Source: Arthrobacter sp. 35W
GTDB lineage: Bacteria > Actinomycetota > Actinomycetes > Actinomycetales > Micrococcaceae
Length of the DNA: 64,000 nucleotides
Assembly: GCF_000482545.1 (NCBI RefSeq)
Contig: NZ_KI519455.1
Span: 62,001 to 126,000, forward strand
Direction: 5' to 3'
Shown here: positions 1 to 8,776 of the stretch, in pieces
Layout of the letters: each line of letters opens with the position of its first letter
Position numbering within the stretch: position 1 is the stretch's first letter
Notes under the pieces: model-generated
What the model was told of the DNA's origin: nothing
Databases searched by the model: none
The model's input: only the letters and a program-made list of their open reading frames with translations
Position numbers and translations under genes: made by a program

Positions 1-1020
1 CCACGACTGCATGAACCTGTCGGCCATGATCAGGGCGCCCACAAGGAACGCCGTCAGCGCGGCCGAGCGGATGTTCTGGCCACGGTCGTAGCCGCCCATG
101 AAGTAGCCGACGGCGATGCCGACGGCGATGGCGGCAATGGCCAGCAGCACGATCATCAGCGGGGTTGCAGCGGCCAGCAGCGGCTGGATCGGGAAATACA
201 GCACGACGCCGATGCCTGCGGTGATGAGGGCCGAGTAGAGGGCCTTCTTGTTCTTCAGGCCGGCGCTGAGCGTGGTGATGCCGAAGGCAACGCCGACGGC
301 GGTTATCGCGATGACGACGATGCCCAGACCCGGATTGGTGAACCAACCGGTGACGGAGAGCAGCTGCAGGATGATGGCCGTGGCAGCAGCGGTGATGCCA
401 AAGACCATCCACCGGCGCTTCCAGGCACCAGTGGACACAGCCATGGCAATGAGTCCAAACACGAGGGCCAGCACAATGGTGACAGGTATCGGGACGACGG
501 CGTCGCGGAGGAAGTTGTTGAAGCCGATGGCTCCGTACTCCTTCAGCAGCACGGCGGCCCAGAAGATGGGCAGCGAGAAGAAGAGGAAGGCCATAAAGGT
601 CACGCCGTAGTCCAGCGCGCTGTACTGGCGCAGGGCCGTGATGATGCCCAGGGTGACACCGATGAGGATGGCCAGCAGCGTAGCCACCGTGACCAGGGAG
701 AGGGTCTGGACCATGGCCAGGCCCAGCTGTTCGGTGACGGGCTGGCCTTGGAGATTGGTGCCCAGATCACAGGAGTTGGCAAAGGGGATGAGGCAGCCTG
801 CCGCCCCCTTGAGCCAGATGAAATAGCGCAATGGCGCCGGTACGTTCAAATGGAGCAGTTCTGTTCGCTGCTGGATGAGCTGCGTTTTATTGGGCGAGGG
901 GTTGGCCCTCAACTCCGCCAAGGGATCTCCGGACGCCGCTGTCAGAAGATAAACCAGGAAGGATGCGCCCAACAGGATCAGCACAGCGGTAACGAGCCGC
1001 CGGACGATGTACGTCACCAT
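1..1020 (-). CDS. Oligopeptide/dipeptide ABC transporter permease (DppB/OppB type), 3' end outside window
   Basis: Inner component of a peptide importer in the cytoplasmic membrane. The reading frame runs without a stop from an ATG at 1018-1020 to the window edge, giving 340 residues. The start MVTYIVRRLVTAVLILLG is the classic N-terminus of DppB-type permeases, with the first membrane segment at about residues 9-29. At least five more hydrophobic segments follow, and the conserved C-terminal permease loop should lie beyond position 1. It follows the binding-protein gene on the same strand after 206 bases that contain two hairpins. A second permease and the ATPases are expected further left. 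The substrate cannot be told from sequence. Confidence 0.85.
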   Translation of the reverse strand, partial: MVTYIVRRLVTAVLILLGASFLVYLLTAASGDPLAELRANPSPNKTQLIQQRTELLHLNVPAPLRYFIWLKGAAGCLIPFANSCDLGTNLQGQPVTEQLGLAMVQTLSLVTVATLLAILIGVTLGIITALRQYSALDYGVTFMAFLFFSLPIFWAAVLLKEYGAIGFNNFLRDAVVPIPVTIVLALVFGLIAMAVSTGAWKRRWMVFGITAAATAIILQLLSVTGWFTNPGLGIVVIAITAVGVAFGITTLSAGLKNKKALYSALITAGIGVVLYFPIQPLLAAATPLMIVLLAIAAIAVGIAVGYFMGGYDRGQNIRSAALTAFLVGALIMADRFMQSW

Positions 1021-1109
1021 GTTCTAGGACCTCGATTGTTGTTTGTTCCGGGGTTGTCCCGGGTGGAAAACTTTTCTGGATCGCGGGTGGAGCAGTCCCG
1101 CAATGGAGC

Positions 1110-1152
1110 GGTTCCGCCGTCATCGTACGCGTGGCATGAAGCCGGCGGAACC
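1110..1152 (-). repeat. Inverted repeat between binding-protein and permease genes
   Basis: Ten-base perfect arms, GGTTCCGCCG at 1110-1119 and its complement at 1143-1152, with a 23-base loop. It lies downstream of a stronger hairpin and upstream of the permease start, so it may help stabilise or process the upstream mRNA. It has no T tract. Confidence 0.5.
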
Positions 1153-1162
1153 ACTCCACCAG

Positions 1163-1200
1163 AAAAGCGCTGGGACCAGATGTTGCGGTCCCAGCGCTTT
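1163..1200 (-). terminator. Intercistronic hairpin after the peptide-binding protein gene
   Basis: Perfect inverted repeat of 14 bases (AAAGCGCTGGGACC / GGTCCCAGCGCTTT) with a short loop, 27 bases after the stop of the binding-protein gene. Partial terminators at this place are common in ABC importer operons and give the binding protein a higher level than the permease. The attenuator role is inferred from position. Confidence 0.65.
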
Positions 1201-1226
1201 CCCAGAATCTCCTCAGAGCGCGGTGC

Positions 1227-3014
1227 CTACTTGGCGGACCACTCCCAGAAGTTCCACCAAACACCGGTCTGGTTCGGCATGTACTTCACGCCGGTGATCT
1301 TGTCGCTGTAGGCGTCAACACCCACGGACTGGAACAACGGTGCACCGTACTTGGAGTCCCAGATCAGCTTGTCGATCTTGGTGTTGATTTCGTCCTGCTT
1401 GGACTTGTCGGTGGTGACAATCAGCTCTTCCATCAGCTTGTCGGCGTCCGGGTTGGAGAAGCCGCTGAAGTTGGACTCGGCACCGGACTTGAACAGCTGC
1501 GGCACGGAGGAAACGCCAACACCCGGGCTGGTCCAGCCGAAGATGGTTGCGTCGTAGGTGCCGTTGCCCAGAGCCTTGCTCCAGTCCGACTTGCCCAGGC
1601 CACCGTCAACGATGTTGAAGCCGGCCTTGGTCGCGCTTGCGGCGATCAGGGTGTAGGCGTCAGCGCGGTTGGGGTTGTCCTTGTTGTACATGATGCGCAC
1701 CGTCGGGGTGGCGCCGTTCAGGAGCTTCTTGGCGCCGTCGATGTCGACCTTGTCGAAGGCGGAGGAGCCGTTGTTCTTGGCGGAGTTCTCGTAGCCGGCC
1801 TGGGCCGGGATGAAGATCTGCGAATCCAGAACCTTGGCCTTGTCATCAAGGGGCTTGATGATCTTGTCCAGGATGTCCTGGCGCGGGGTTGCCTTCATGA
1901 AGGCTTCGCGCACATTGGCATCGGCAAAGACACCGGAGAAGTTCAGGTCCAGGTGGTCGTAGGCCAGCTGGGCATCCTGCTCAACCGTGACGCCCTGGCT
2001 CTCCAGAGCCTTCAGCTGGCTGACGGTGTCGGCGGAAGCCTGCGGGGCAATGATGTCAGCCTCGCCGTTCTTCAGCGCAGCGATCTGGGCCGCCGGATCG
2101 GAGATGTAGCGGACGGTGATGGAGTCCAGGCTCGCGGCAGGGCCCCAGTTGTAGTCCGGGTTCTTGACCAGGGTCATGGACTGTTCGGGGTCCATGCTCT
2201 TGACCATGAAGGCGCCGTTGGAGAGGGCCAGGGCCGGATCCGTCGGCATGGTCTTCGTGTCGAAGCCTGCGTTCCACAGGTCGGCAACCTTCTGCAGCTC
2301 GGGGCTGGCAGTCACCGGAGCCTCCGGGTTGCCCTTGGGCAGAGCCTTGAGGAAAGCGGTCAGTGCATCTGCGTCCTTGAAACCGCTCTTGGTGGCCATC
2401 ACGTGGGACGGAATGTCAACCAGGGAGCCAAAGGCAATCTCCCAGTCGGCGAACGGCTTGGAGTACTTCAGCGTGACGGACTGGCCGTTGTCGCCGATCT
2501 CCGGGAACTCGGTCAGGCCCAGACCGGAGGTGTCGCCGGCGTACTGGAAGTAGGTGGTGCCAGAGGCAATGTCACCCTTGTCATTAAGCTTGGAATCGTT
2601 GTAGAAGCCAGAGAACGTGGCCCACTGCAGGATGAGGTCGTTGGCGGTGACGGGAGCGCCGTCGGACCACTTGACGCCATCATTGATGGTGTATTTCACC
2701 GTCAGCGGGTTGTCGGAAATCTTCTCGTACTTGCCGAACTTCTCGTTCTTGACCACATTGAGCTTGTTGTCGATGTAGTTGAAGCCCGAGTGCGTTGCAT
2801 AGTCGATCTTCGAGTTGATGTCCGAGTTGCCGTTGGCAGTGTTCGTGTTGAACGAGCTGAAGCCGTTGACCTCGACGACGGTGGCGCTGCCACCGGCCTG
2901 TCCCCCGGCGGAGCTGGTGCTGGAATTACCACCCGTGGTGCTGGCGCAAGCGCTCAGCGCAAGAGCAGCAACGGCCGCAACGCCCACTGCTTTGGAAATA
3001 CGTGCGAAACGCAT
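1227..3014 (-). CDS. ABC transporter substrate-binding lipoprotein, family 5 (peptide/nickel type)
   Basis: Extracytoplasmic receptor of a peptide-type importer. The 595-residue product starts MRFARISKAVGVAAVAALALSA and carries a lipobox (L-S-A-C) with the lipidated cysteine near residue 23, followed by a Ser/Gly-rich linker. The body shows family-5 features: a 'VKYTINDGVKWSDGAPV' segment, a 'NPDYNWG' segment and a C-terminal WNFWEW end. The start at 3014 is chosen because a perfect AGGAGG lies 7 bases upstream; an in-frame extension to 3302 has no such site and lacks a signal peptide at its front. First gene of an operon with the permease gene at 1-1020. The ligand is unknown. Confidence 0.93.
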   Translation of the reverse strand: MRFARISKAVGVAAVAALALSACASTTGGNSSTSSAGGQAGGSATVVEVNGFSSFNTNTANGNSDINSKIDYATHSGFNYIDNKLNVVKNEKFGKYEKISDNPLTVKYTINDGVKWSDGAPVTANDLILQWATFSGFYNDSKLNDKGDIASGTTYFQYAGDTSGLGLTEFPEIGDNGQSVTLKYSKPFADWEIAFGSLVDIPSHVMATKSGFKDADALTAFLKALPKGNPEAPVTASPELQKVADLWNAGFDTKTMPTDPALALSNGAFMVKSMDPEQSMTLVKNPDYNWGPAASLDSITVRYISDPAAQIAALKNGEADIIAPQASADTVSQLKALESQGVTVEQDAQLAYDHLDLNFSGVFADANVREAFMKATPRQDILDKIIKPLDDKAKVLDSQIFIPAQAGYENSAKNNGSSAFDKVDIDGAKKLLNGATPTVRIMYNKDNPNRADAYTLIAASATKAGFNIVDGGLGKSDWSKALGNGTYDATIFGWTSPGVGVSSVPQLFKSGAESNFSGFSNPDADKLMEELIVTTDKSKQDEINTKIDKLIWDSKYGAPLFQSVGVDAYSDKITGVKYMPNQTGVWWNFWEWSAK

Positions 3015-3144
3015 TCCGCCTCCTATTTGTATGTTCTTCGTGGTAACCAGAGTGTTCTCACTCCGGCCAGACAACGCCAACCGATCAGATTGGTGAGCTG
3101 TCTCACAGAACTCCGAGCCTAATGGGATTTTGTTACCGGCTGGT

Positions 3145-3166
3145 AAAAACGGGCCCGAATGGGCCG
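3145..3166 (-). terminator. Rho-independent terminator after the DUF664 gene
   Basis: Reading the minus strand, a short GC stem (GGCCC/GGGCC with loop ATTC) is followed directly by five T residues. It lies about 110 bases past the stop of the DinB/DUF664 gene and before the promoter region of the binding-protein gene, so it separates two units on the same strand. Confidence 0.55.
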
Positions 3167-3274
3167 GGTTGTTATCAAGCTGCAACGTCGCAGCCTCCCG
3201 GAGAAACATCGTGGCAGGCATCACTTTTGCCCCATTTTCCGCGCCGCTGCGGGGTTTCGGTGCCTGCCAACCGC

Positions 3275-3817
3275 CTAGTAGCCCACCGTTCCGTCCAGGC
3301 ACTCGCGCAGCAGGTCCGCATGGCCCAGATGGCGGGCATATTCCTCGATCATGTGCACATAGACCCAGCGCAGGTTCAGCTCCCGGCCATGCCGGGCGCC
3401 GGGCAGCGGGTCATCCAGGCTGCCCACGGCTGCGGCGTTGGCCCGCGCCGCCGCGACCTCGCCGTGGAAGCGTTCCAGATCTGCGAGCGCCTCGGAGGCG
3501 TCGACGTCGTTGAAGTCGCCGTCGGGATCGTCTCCGCTGTAAAGGGTTGTCAGCGGTTCACCCGCGACGACGGCCGTGAACCAGTAGCGCTCCACCTCGC
3601 TCAGGTGCCGGACGATGCCCAGCAGGGTGAGGTTCGACGGCGGGACAGCGGCTTCGGCCAGTTGCTCCGGCGCAAGGCCGCCCACCTTGATGGGCAGCGT
3701 GGCGCGGTACAGCTCCAGCCAGGTCTCCAGGGACTCCCTCTCCCCCGCCAGAAAGGGCGGATCCACCCGGGTGTCGGGGACCTCGGGGCTGTTCTTGCCG
3801 CTCACGTCGTCGCTCAT
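3275..3817 (-). CDS. DinB / DUF664 family protein
   Basis: A 180-residue cytosolic protein of the DinB-like four-helix superfamily, whose actinobacterial members include mycothiol-dependent transferases. Visible signs are the 'LTLLGIVRHLSEVERYWF' helix carrying a likely metal histidine, and near the end 'VYVHMIEEYARHLGHADLLRE', the typical C-terminal pattern with further histidines. The likely metal ligands are therefore present. The ATG at 3817 (MSDDVSG) is preferred; an in-frame ATG 11 codons earlier would reach to 4 bases from the preceding gene. It follows a small membrane-protein gene by 36 bases and may be co-transcribed. The substrate is unknown. Confidence 0.8.
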   Translation of the reverse strand: MSDDVSGKNSPEVPDTRVDPPFLAGERESLETWLELYRATLPIKVGGLAPEQLAEAAVPPSNLTLLGIVRHLSEVERYWFTAVVAGEPLTTLYSGDDPDGDFNDVDASEALADLERFHGEVAAARANAAAVGSLDDPLPGARHGRELNLRWVYVHMIEEYARHLGHADLLRECLDGTVGY

Positions 3818-3853
3818 GCGCGACAGCCTACCAACGCCTGAATTGGGCACCGC

Positions 3854-4516
3854 TCAACGCTCCGGCGCAGCATTGGGAGGACTGCCGCCGTCGGACGCTG
3901 GACGCCGGCCAGCGACCCGAGATCGCCTGGATCGGATGGTTTGGACCGCCATGATGGGCACCAGCAGCACTGCCAGCAGAGGAGCTCCGACGGCGGCGAA
4001 GGCAAGCATGGAGGAGGCTGGATACTTCACCCCGCCGCTGCTGCCCACCCCGATGACGGCCTCACCGTTCGCGCTGTCGGCCAGAAGGTATTCGCCGCCA
4101 TAGGTGCCAAGGGAATCCACGCACGTGATGGTGTGGGATCCGGACAGCGTGGCGGTGAACCAGCGGACTTGCTTGAACCCCGGGCGCGCCGTCACCCACC
4201 ACAGCGTGTCGTCCCAGTCCAGATCGCGACGCTGCGAGATGGTGGGCACTTGGCCATCGGGCCCAATGGCCGCACATTCAACGGTGCCCAGGCTTGCCGA
4301 TATGCCGCTCGCCCAGATGCCGATGGTCTCCCCCGCGTCGAGCTCCTGCACGACCGGCTCTCCGACGGTCACCGGCGCCGCCGCTTCAATCGACCGGTTC
4401 ACGGGGATGACCCACAGGGTCCAGACCAGCACGGAGAGCACAATGCTCAATCCGGCAACGGACCACCCGAACTGCAAACGCTCGCGGCTGGGCAGCGGGG
4501 GTTTGTTCGTGGGCAT
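3854..4516 (-). CDS. Hypothetical membrane protein with two membrane segments
   Basis: The 220-residue product has one membrane helix near residues 18-40 (WSVAGLSIVLSVLVWTLWV) and another near 167-192 (MLAFAAVGAPLLAVLLVPIMAV). Between them is an extracytoplasmic domain of about 125 residues with two cysteines (in 'GTVECAAIG' and 'TITCVDS') that could form a disulfide. The tail is basic and Arg-rich. Family not recognised. The start MPTNKPP at 4516 is chosen because the open frame further upstream crosses a long palindrome and looks non-coding. Confidence 0.7.
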   Translation of the reverse strand: MPTNKPPLPSRERLQFGWSVAGLSIVLSVLVWTLWVIPVNRSIEAAAPVTVGEPVVQELDAGETIGIWASGISASLGTVECAAIGPDGQVPTISQRRDLDWDDTLWWVTARPGFKQVRWFTATLSGSHTITCVDSLGTYGGEYLLADSANGEAVIGVGSSGGVKYPASSMLAFAAVGAPLLAVLLVPIMAVQTIRSRRSRVAGRRPASDGGSPPNAAPER

Positions 4517-4545
4517 GGCAACAGCCTGCCACAGTCTCTTGGCGC

Positions 4546-4614
4546 AAAATCGCGCCTGTTTATCATTTTCGCGCCCGCCCACCGGGCGCGAAAATGACGA
4601 ACAGGCGCGATCTT
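4546..4614. repeat. Long intergenic palindrome, 32-base arms
   Basis: Arms 4546-4577 and 4583-4614 match at 29 of 32 positions around a 5-base loop. The core is CGCGCCTGTT...TCATTTTCGCGCCCG. It lies between two divergent genes, so it is not an ordinary terminator of either. It could be a mobile palindromic repeat (REP or MITE-like) or a regulatory hairpin. Confidence 0.75.
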
Positions 4615-4727
4615 GTGAGGTTTGGCGGAAATGACCTGGAGAGTAACTTCGCGCCATATGCGGCGGCCGGTCCTGGGCCCCGCACATAGCATGAGGATCA
4701 GCCGTCCACCGATCCCCGAAGGAAGCC

Positions 4728-5771
4728 ATGCCCGACTCTTCACGACCGCTGCGCAAGCTGGGATTCCTCACCATTGGCCTGTTCAACCCGGCTGATCCGG
4801 CCGCGGGGCACGAATCAACATTGCAGGTCATCGAGTTGGGCGAGCGGCTTGGGTTCGACAGTGCGTGGCTGCGGCACCGCCATCTGCAGTTCGGAATCTC
4901 CTCCCCCATCGCGATCATGGCCGCGGCCAGCCAGCGCACCTCGCGGATCGCGCTTGGCACCGCTGTGACCCCTGTGGGCTGGGAAAACCCACTGCGTCTG
5001 GCCGAGGACCTGGCAACCGTGGATCTGCTCGCCGGCGGTCGAATCAACCCGGGCCTGAGCGTTGGCGAACCAATGCACTACGACACGGTCAAGCACGAGC
5101 TGTACCCGGACACCGCCGAGCTGGAGGACTTCAGCTATGCACGCGTGGACCGGCTTGCCCGTTTGATTGCCGGGGAACCGGTCCGGGAATTCTCCGGTAA
5201 GCAGGGCGTGGTCGAGGAATTCTCCAACCGCGTCGAGCCACACTCGGCCGGGCTGCGGGAGCGTCTTTGGTACGGGGCGGCAAGCAGCAAATCAGCCATC
5301 TGGGCCGGGGCACACGGATTCAATCTGCTCACCAGCAGTGTGATCTTCCCCGAGGAGAACCAGGAGCCCGTGTTTGACCGCATCCAGCAAGCGCAGATCC
5401 GTGCCTACCGCGAAGCCGCAGCGGCATCGACCCAACCGCACGGATCAGCCAGGGTTTCGCAAGGCCTGGTGGTGATCCCCACCGATTCGGCGTCGGCGAA
5501 ACAGCGGGAAAAGTACCAGCTCTACGTCGACGAGCGCACTCCCCGCACGAAGGCGCCCCAGGGGCCGAAAAGGATGCTGTTCGCCCCCGACCTCATCGGC
5601 ACCAGCGAGCAGATTGCAGAACAGCTGTACGCGCATGCGGGGTTCCAGGAGGTCGACGAAGTGGCATTCGCACTTCCCTTCAGCTTCGACCACGAGGACT
5701 ACGTCCAGATCCTCACCGACATCGCCACCACGCTGGGGCCGGCTCTGGGATGGACCCCGGCGGCAGGTTGA
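4728..5771 (+). CDS. LLM-class flavin-dependent oxidoreductase (luciferase-like)
   Basis: A 347-residue TIM-barrel monooxygenase of the bacterial luciferase superfamily, expected to use reduced FMN or F420. Seen: the N-terminal 'LGFLTIGLFN' strand, 'ERLGFDSAWLRHRH', 'RIALGTAVTPVGWENPLRLAEDLATVDLLAGGRINPGLSVGEP', which are the conserved flavin-binding strands of the family, and a C-terminal 'FALPFSFDHEDYVQIL' segment. The ATG has GAAGGAAG just upstream. It stands alone between a divergent membrane-protein gene and the DUF1801 gene 163 bases downstream. The substrate cannot be inferred. Confidence 0.85.
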   Translation: MPDSSRPLRKLGFLTIGLFNPADPAAGHESTLQVIELGERLGFDSAWLRHRHLQFGISSPIAIMAAASQRTSRIALGTAVTPVGWENPLRLAEDLATVDLLAGGRINPGLSVGEPMHYDTVKHELYPDTAELEDFSYARVDRLARLIAGEPVREFSGKQGVVEEFSNRVEPHSAGLRERLWYGAASSKSAIWAGAHGFNLLTSSVIFPEENQEPVFDRIQQAQIRAYREAAAASTQPHGSARVSQGLVVIPTDSASAKQREKYQLYVDERTPRTKAPQGPKRMLFAPDLIGTSEQIAEQLYAHAGFQEVDEVAFALPFSFDHEDYVQILTDIATTLGPALGWTPAAG

Positions 5772-5934
5772 GCGCTGTCCACCTCTGCCTTGATAGGTCC
5801 TCGCTGGACGTCGGGGTGGATGACATCAGGTGCAGGAATCATTCGAGCAGGATTCAAGAAGCGGGCCACAATTGGTGGCAGTAGTGTGATTTCGAACCAG
5901 GAATGGTTGCCACACTCGAACTTAGGAGAATCAC

Positions 5935-6369
5935 ATGGCCGAGAAGACCGCCGGGCTGTCCAAGGAAGAACGTGATGCCGTCAAACAGCGTGCTTCGGAG
6001 CTGCGTGCGCAGGAAAAAGCCGGGAAGAACCGCGCCGCAGGCGAGCAGGCAGTCCGTGAGGCGATCGCCGCGCTGCCGGATGAGGACCGGGTTCTCGCCG
6101 AAGGCATCGACAGGATCGTTTCCGAAGTCGCTCCGCATCTTGTTCCGAAAACCTGGTACGGATTCCCTTCGTATGCCACCGAGGACGGGAAGATCGTCGT
6201 GTTCTTCAAGGCAGCCTCGAAGTTCACCTCACGCTATGCCACCCTGGGCTTCGAAGAGTCCGCCAAGCTCGACGACGGCGACCTGTGGGTAACCTCGTTC
6301 GCCCTTCTGGCTTTGACGCCTGAGACTGAAAAGAAGATCGCGGAGCACATCCGCAAGGCCGCAGGCTAA
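5935..6369 (+). CDS. DUF1801 (iron chaperone YdhG/Frataxin-like fold) protein
   Basis: A 144-residue cytosolic protein. The first 45 residues are charged and helical (Lys/Glu/Ala rich). The C-terminal 90 residues show the DUF1801 pattern: 'PKTWYGFPSYATEDGKIVVFFK' and 'RYATLGFEESAKLDDGDLWVTSFAL'. The domain has been linked to a frataxin-like fold but the biochemical role is not settled. Start supported by AGGAG eight bases upstream. It is followed by a clear terminator at 6388-6414, so it is probably a single-gene unit. Confidence 0.8.
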   Translation: MAEKTAGLSKEERDAVKQRASELRAQEKAGKNRAAGEQAVREAIAALPDEDRVLAEGIDRIVSEVAPHLVPKTWYGFPSYATEDGKIVVFFKAASKFTSRYATLGFEESAKLDDGDLWVTSFALLALTPETEKKIAEHIRKAAG

Positions 6370-6387
6370 CCCGTCCGAATCGTGGTC

Positions 6388-6414
6388 GAAGGCCCTGCTT
6401 TTTGCAGGGCCTTC
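6388..6414 (+). terminator. Terminator after the DUF1801 gene
   Basis: Perfect 11-base arms (GAAGGCCCTGC / GCAGGGCCTTC) with a five-T loop, 18 bases after the stop codon. Confidence 0.75.
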
Positions 6415-6639
6415 TGTTCCACCATGGCAGGAACGCTGCACGTCGAGATGACCCCGGCCGGCGGCGGTCCAGCAGCGTCCTCGCTCACCGTGCATGGGGA
6501 TGGTGGGCGACCACGCAAGAAACAAGCTCTGCTCCACCCCTCGCCACGGGACCGCGGTCTTTTGCTGTACCCGGCCATGACGTTGGTGGAACTCGGCTTT
6601 GGGATGGGCTCGTCGACGGCGGGTGGTTAGGCTGAGTGG

Positions 6640-7332
6640 ATGGCGACAGTTATTCTCGTGCGGCACGGCCGCTCCACAGCCAATGCCACCGGGCTGCTGG
6701 CCGGCCGGGCTGTCGGCGTCGGCCTGGACCAGATTGGGCGGGACCAGGCTGCCGTGGCCGGAGACCGGCTCGCACCCGTTCCTCTGGTCGGGGTGGTGTC
6801 GAGTCCTCTTGAGCGTTGTCTGCAGACCGCCCAGTTCATCATCGATCGCCAGACTGGCGCGCCTTATGCGCCGGTTGACCCCGATCTCACCGAGTGTGAC
6901 TACGGCCAGTGGCAGGGCCGCATGCTCAGTGATCTCACTACCGAGGAGTTGTGGCCGGTTGTCCAGTCGCAACCGTCCGCCGCCGTTTTTCCGGACGGTG
7001 AATCCATGGCCGCGATGCAGGCCCGGTCAGTGGCAGCGATTCGACGCCACGATGCAGCATTCGAAGCCGAGCACGGGCCAGGGGCAGTGTGGGCGGCAGT
7101 GAGTCACGGTGACATCATCAAATCGATCCTCGCCGACGCGCTCGGCATGCACCTGGACCTGTTCCAGCGAATCAACGTAGGCCCCGCCTCCATATCGATC
7201 GTGAACTACGGCGCCAGCCGGCCAAGCGTCTACGCGACCAACACCGATGCGGGTGATCTGTCGTGGTTGTCGAACGGCATCCGCTCCGACGATGCGCCGG
7301 TGGGCGGCGGTGCAGGGCAAAAGGCGCCCTGA
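6640..7332 (+). CDS. Histidine phosphatase family protein (MSMEG_4193-type phosphomutase-like)
   Basis: A 230-residue member of the phosphoglycerate-mutase-like superfamily. The catalytic histidine is His9 in 'LVRHGRST', the second arginine lies in 'SSPLERCLQTAQ', the acidic residue in 'TECDYGQWQG' and the second histidine in 'AVSHGDIIK', so the phosphatase active site is complete. It is the first gene of a three-gene unit with DUF3090 and SCO1664-type genes, an arrangement known from many actinobacteria, often near mycothiol genes. The natural substrate is unknown. The ATG follows closely on a possible GTGG, so translation may use a weak site. Confidence 0.85.
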   Translation: MATVILVRHGRSTANATGLLAGRAVGVGLDQIGRDQAAVAGDRLAPVPLVGVVSSPLERCLQTAQFIIDRQTGAPYAPVDPDLTECDYGQWQGRMLSDLTTEELWPVVQSQPSAAVFPDGESMAAMQARSVAAIRRHDAAFEAEHGPGAVWAAVSHGDIIKSILADALGMHLDLFQRINVGPASISIVNYGASRPSVYATNTDAGDLSWLSNGIRSDDAPVGGGAGQKAP

Positions 7333-7356
7333 ACCCGGTGGGCCTAGAATACTGAC

Positions 7357-7923
7357 ATGCCTACACGTGTTCACGAGTTTTCCTGGCCTGATCGGGTCGT
7401 CGTTGGCACCATCGGCCTTCCGGGCGCGCGCACGTTCTACCTTCAGGTGCGCGCAGGGACGCAGGTCGTGAGTATTGCCCTGGAGAAGCAGCAGTCGGCT
7501 CTGCTCGCGGAGAAGATCGACGAAATTCTGGACCAGCTCATCACCATCGAGGGCAACCCTTTCAGCGTTCCCATGGGTACTCCCATTGAACTTGTCGACA
7601 ATGACCCGCTCGAGGCCGTCCAGGAGCAGTTTCGCACTGGGGCCATGAGCCTGGGGTGGGACCCAACCACGGCCCAGATCGTCATTGAGGCCCACCCCAT
7701 CACCGATGACGATCCCGATGCTGATGCTGATGGCGACGACGAATCGTTTCATGAGGACAGGGCCAACGAGCCCGAAATGCTGATCGTGCGAGTGCCGGTC
7801 GGCAGCGCGCGCGCATTCGCCAGGCGCACCCGCGAGATCGTGGGCGCTGGGCGCCCGGCGTGCCCGCTCTGCGGGTATCCCGTGGACGCTGACGGACACA
7901 TCTGCACCCTTCCCGGAGCCTGA
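7357..7923 (+). CDS. DUF3090 family protein
   Basis: A 188-residue conserved actinobacterial protein of unknown function. The start 'MPTRVHEFSWPDRVVVGTIG' and 'GARTFYLQVRAGTQVVSIALEKQQ' are typical of the family. There is an acidic stretch near residues 119-130. The C-terminus carries 'CPLCGYPVDADGHIC', a likely zinc site. It sits 24 bases after the phosphatase gene, and its TGA overlaps the next ATG by one base (TGATG), which implies translational coupling. Confidence 0.85.
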   Translation: MPTRVHEFSWPDRVVVGTIGLPGARTFYLQVRAGTQVVSIALEKQQSALLAEKIDEILDQLITIEGNPFSVPMGTPIELVDNDPLEAVQEQFRTGAMSLGWDPTTAQIVIEAHPITDDDPDADADGDDESFHEDRANEPEMLIVRVPVGSARAFARRTREIVGAGRPACPLCGYPVDADGHICTLPGA

Positions 7924-8690
7924 TGCCAACGCCGGACCTGGTGACCGCCGAGCTGACTCTCACCGGCCGTATCACGACGGCTTCAAACGCCACATTTCTT
8001 GGCAGCATCGGCGATGTGGTGGTCGTCTATAAGCCGATAGCCGGCGAAAGTCCGCTGTGGGATTTTCCCCAGGGCACGCTGGCCCATCGGGAGGTGGCCG
8101 CCTACCTGGTCTCGCAGGCCTTTGGTTGGGGCATCGTGCCCCGCACCTGGCTGCGCGATGGTCCGATGGGCGAAGGAATGGTGCAGCTCTGGCAGGAGCA
8201 GGATCCCGCCCAAGACGCCGTGGACCTGATCCCGGCGGACCATATGCCGGAGACAGGTTGGAAACACGTTCTACAGGGACGAGATGAGAACGGACGGCTG
8301 GTCGCCCTCGTTCACGAAGACTCGCCAGCGCTCAGGCGCATGGCGGTGTTCGACGTCATAGTCAACAACGCCGACCGCAAAGGCGACCACATTCTTGCCC
8401 TGGCTGATGGACACCGGCACGGCGTGGACCATGGGCTCACCTTTCACCGTGACCACAAGCTGCGCACGGTGCTGTGGGGATGGCTCGGAGACGCTCTAAC
8501 CGCCGACGAAGAAGCCGGCATAGATCGTGTCAGCGAAGGACTGCATGGTGAGCTGGGCCGAAATCTGGCAGACTTGCTCAGCGCCGAAGAAATCGCATCG
8601 CTCGCCGCGCGCTGCGCCCGGTTGCGCTTGGCAGGGCGGTTTCCGGCTCCCAGCGGTGAGATGTCGGCGGTGCCCTGGCCGCTGTTCTAG
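7923..8690 (+). CDS. SCO1664 family protein (PI3/4-kinase-like fold)
   Basis: A 255-residue protein of the actinobacterial SCO1664 family, distantly related to PI3/4-kinase and HipA-like kinases. Motifs compatible with a kinase: 'VVVYKPIAGE' (nucleotide-contact lysine), 'VNNADRKGDHI' (catalytic-loop-like) and 'GVDHGLTFH' (metal-loop-like). Whether it phosphorylates anything is not known. Last gene of the coupled triad, followed by a bidirectional hairpin shared with the convergent ychF gene. Confidence 0.85.
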   Translation: MPTPDLVTAELTLTGRITTASNATFLGSIGDVVVVYKPIAGESPLWDFPQGTLAHREVAAYLVSQAFGWGIVPRTWLRDGPMGEGMVQLWQEQDPAQDAVDLIPADHMPETGWKHVLQGRDENGRLVALVHEDSPALRRMAVFDVIVNNADRKGDHILALADGHRHGVDHGLTFHRDHKLRTVLWGWLGDALTADEEAGIDRVSEGLHGELGRNLADLLSAEEIASLAARCARLRLAGRFPAPSGEMSAVPWPLF

Positions 8691-8776
8691 GGGAATTGCG
8701 GCCACGATCTTGGTCACTCGTTCGGTGTGCAGCAGAGTACTGGCTGCATTGGGGTGGCAATCGCCCGGAAAAGCGC

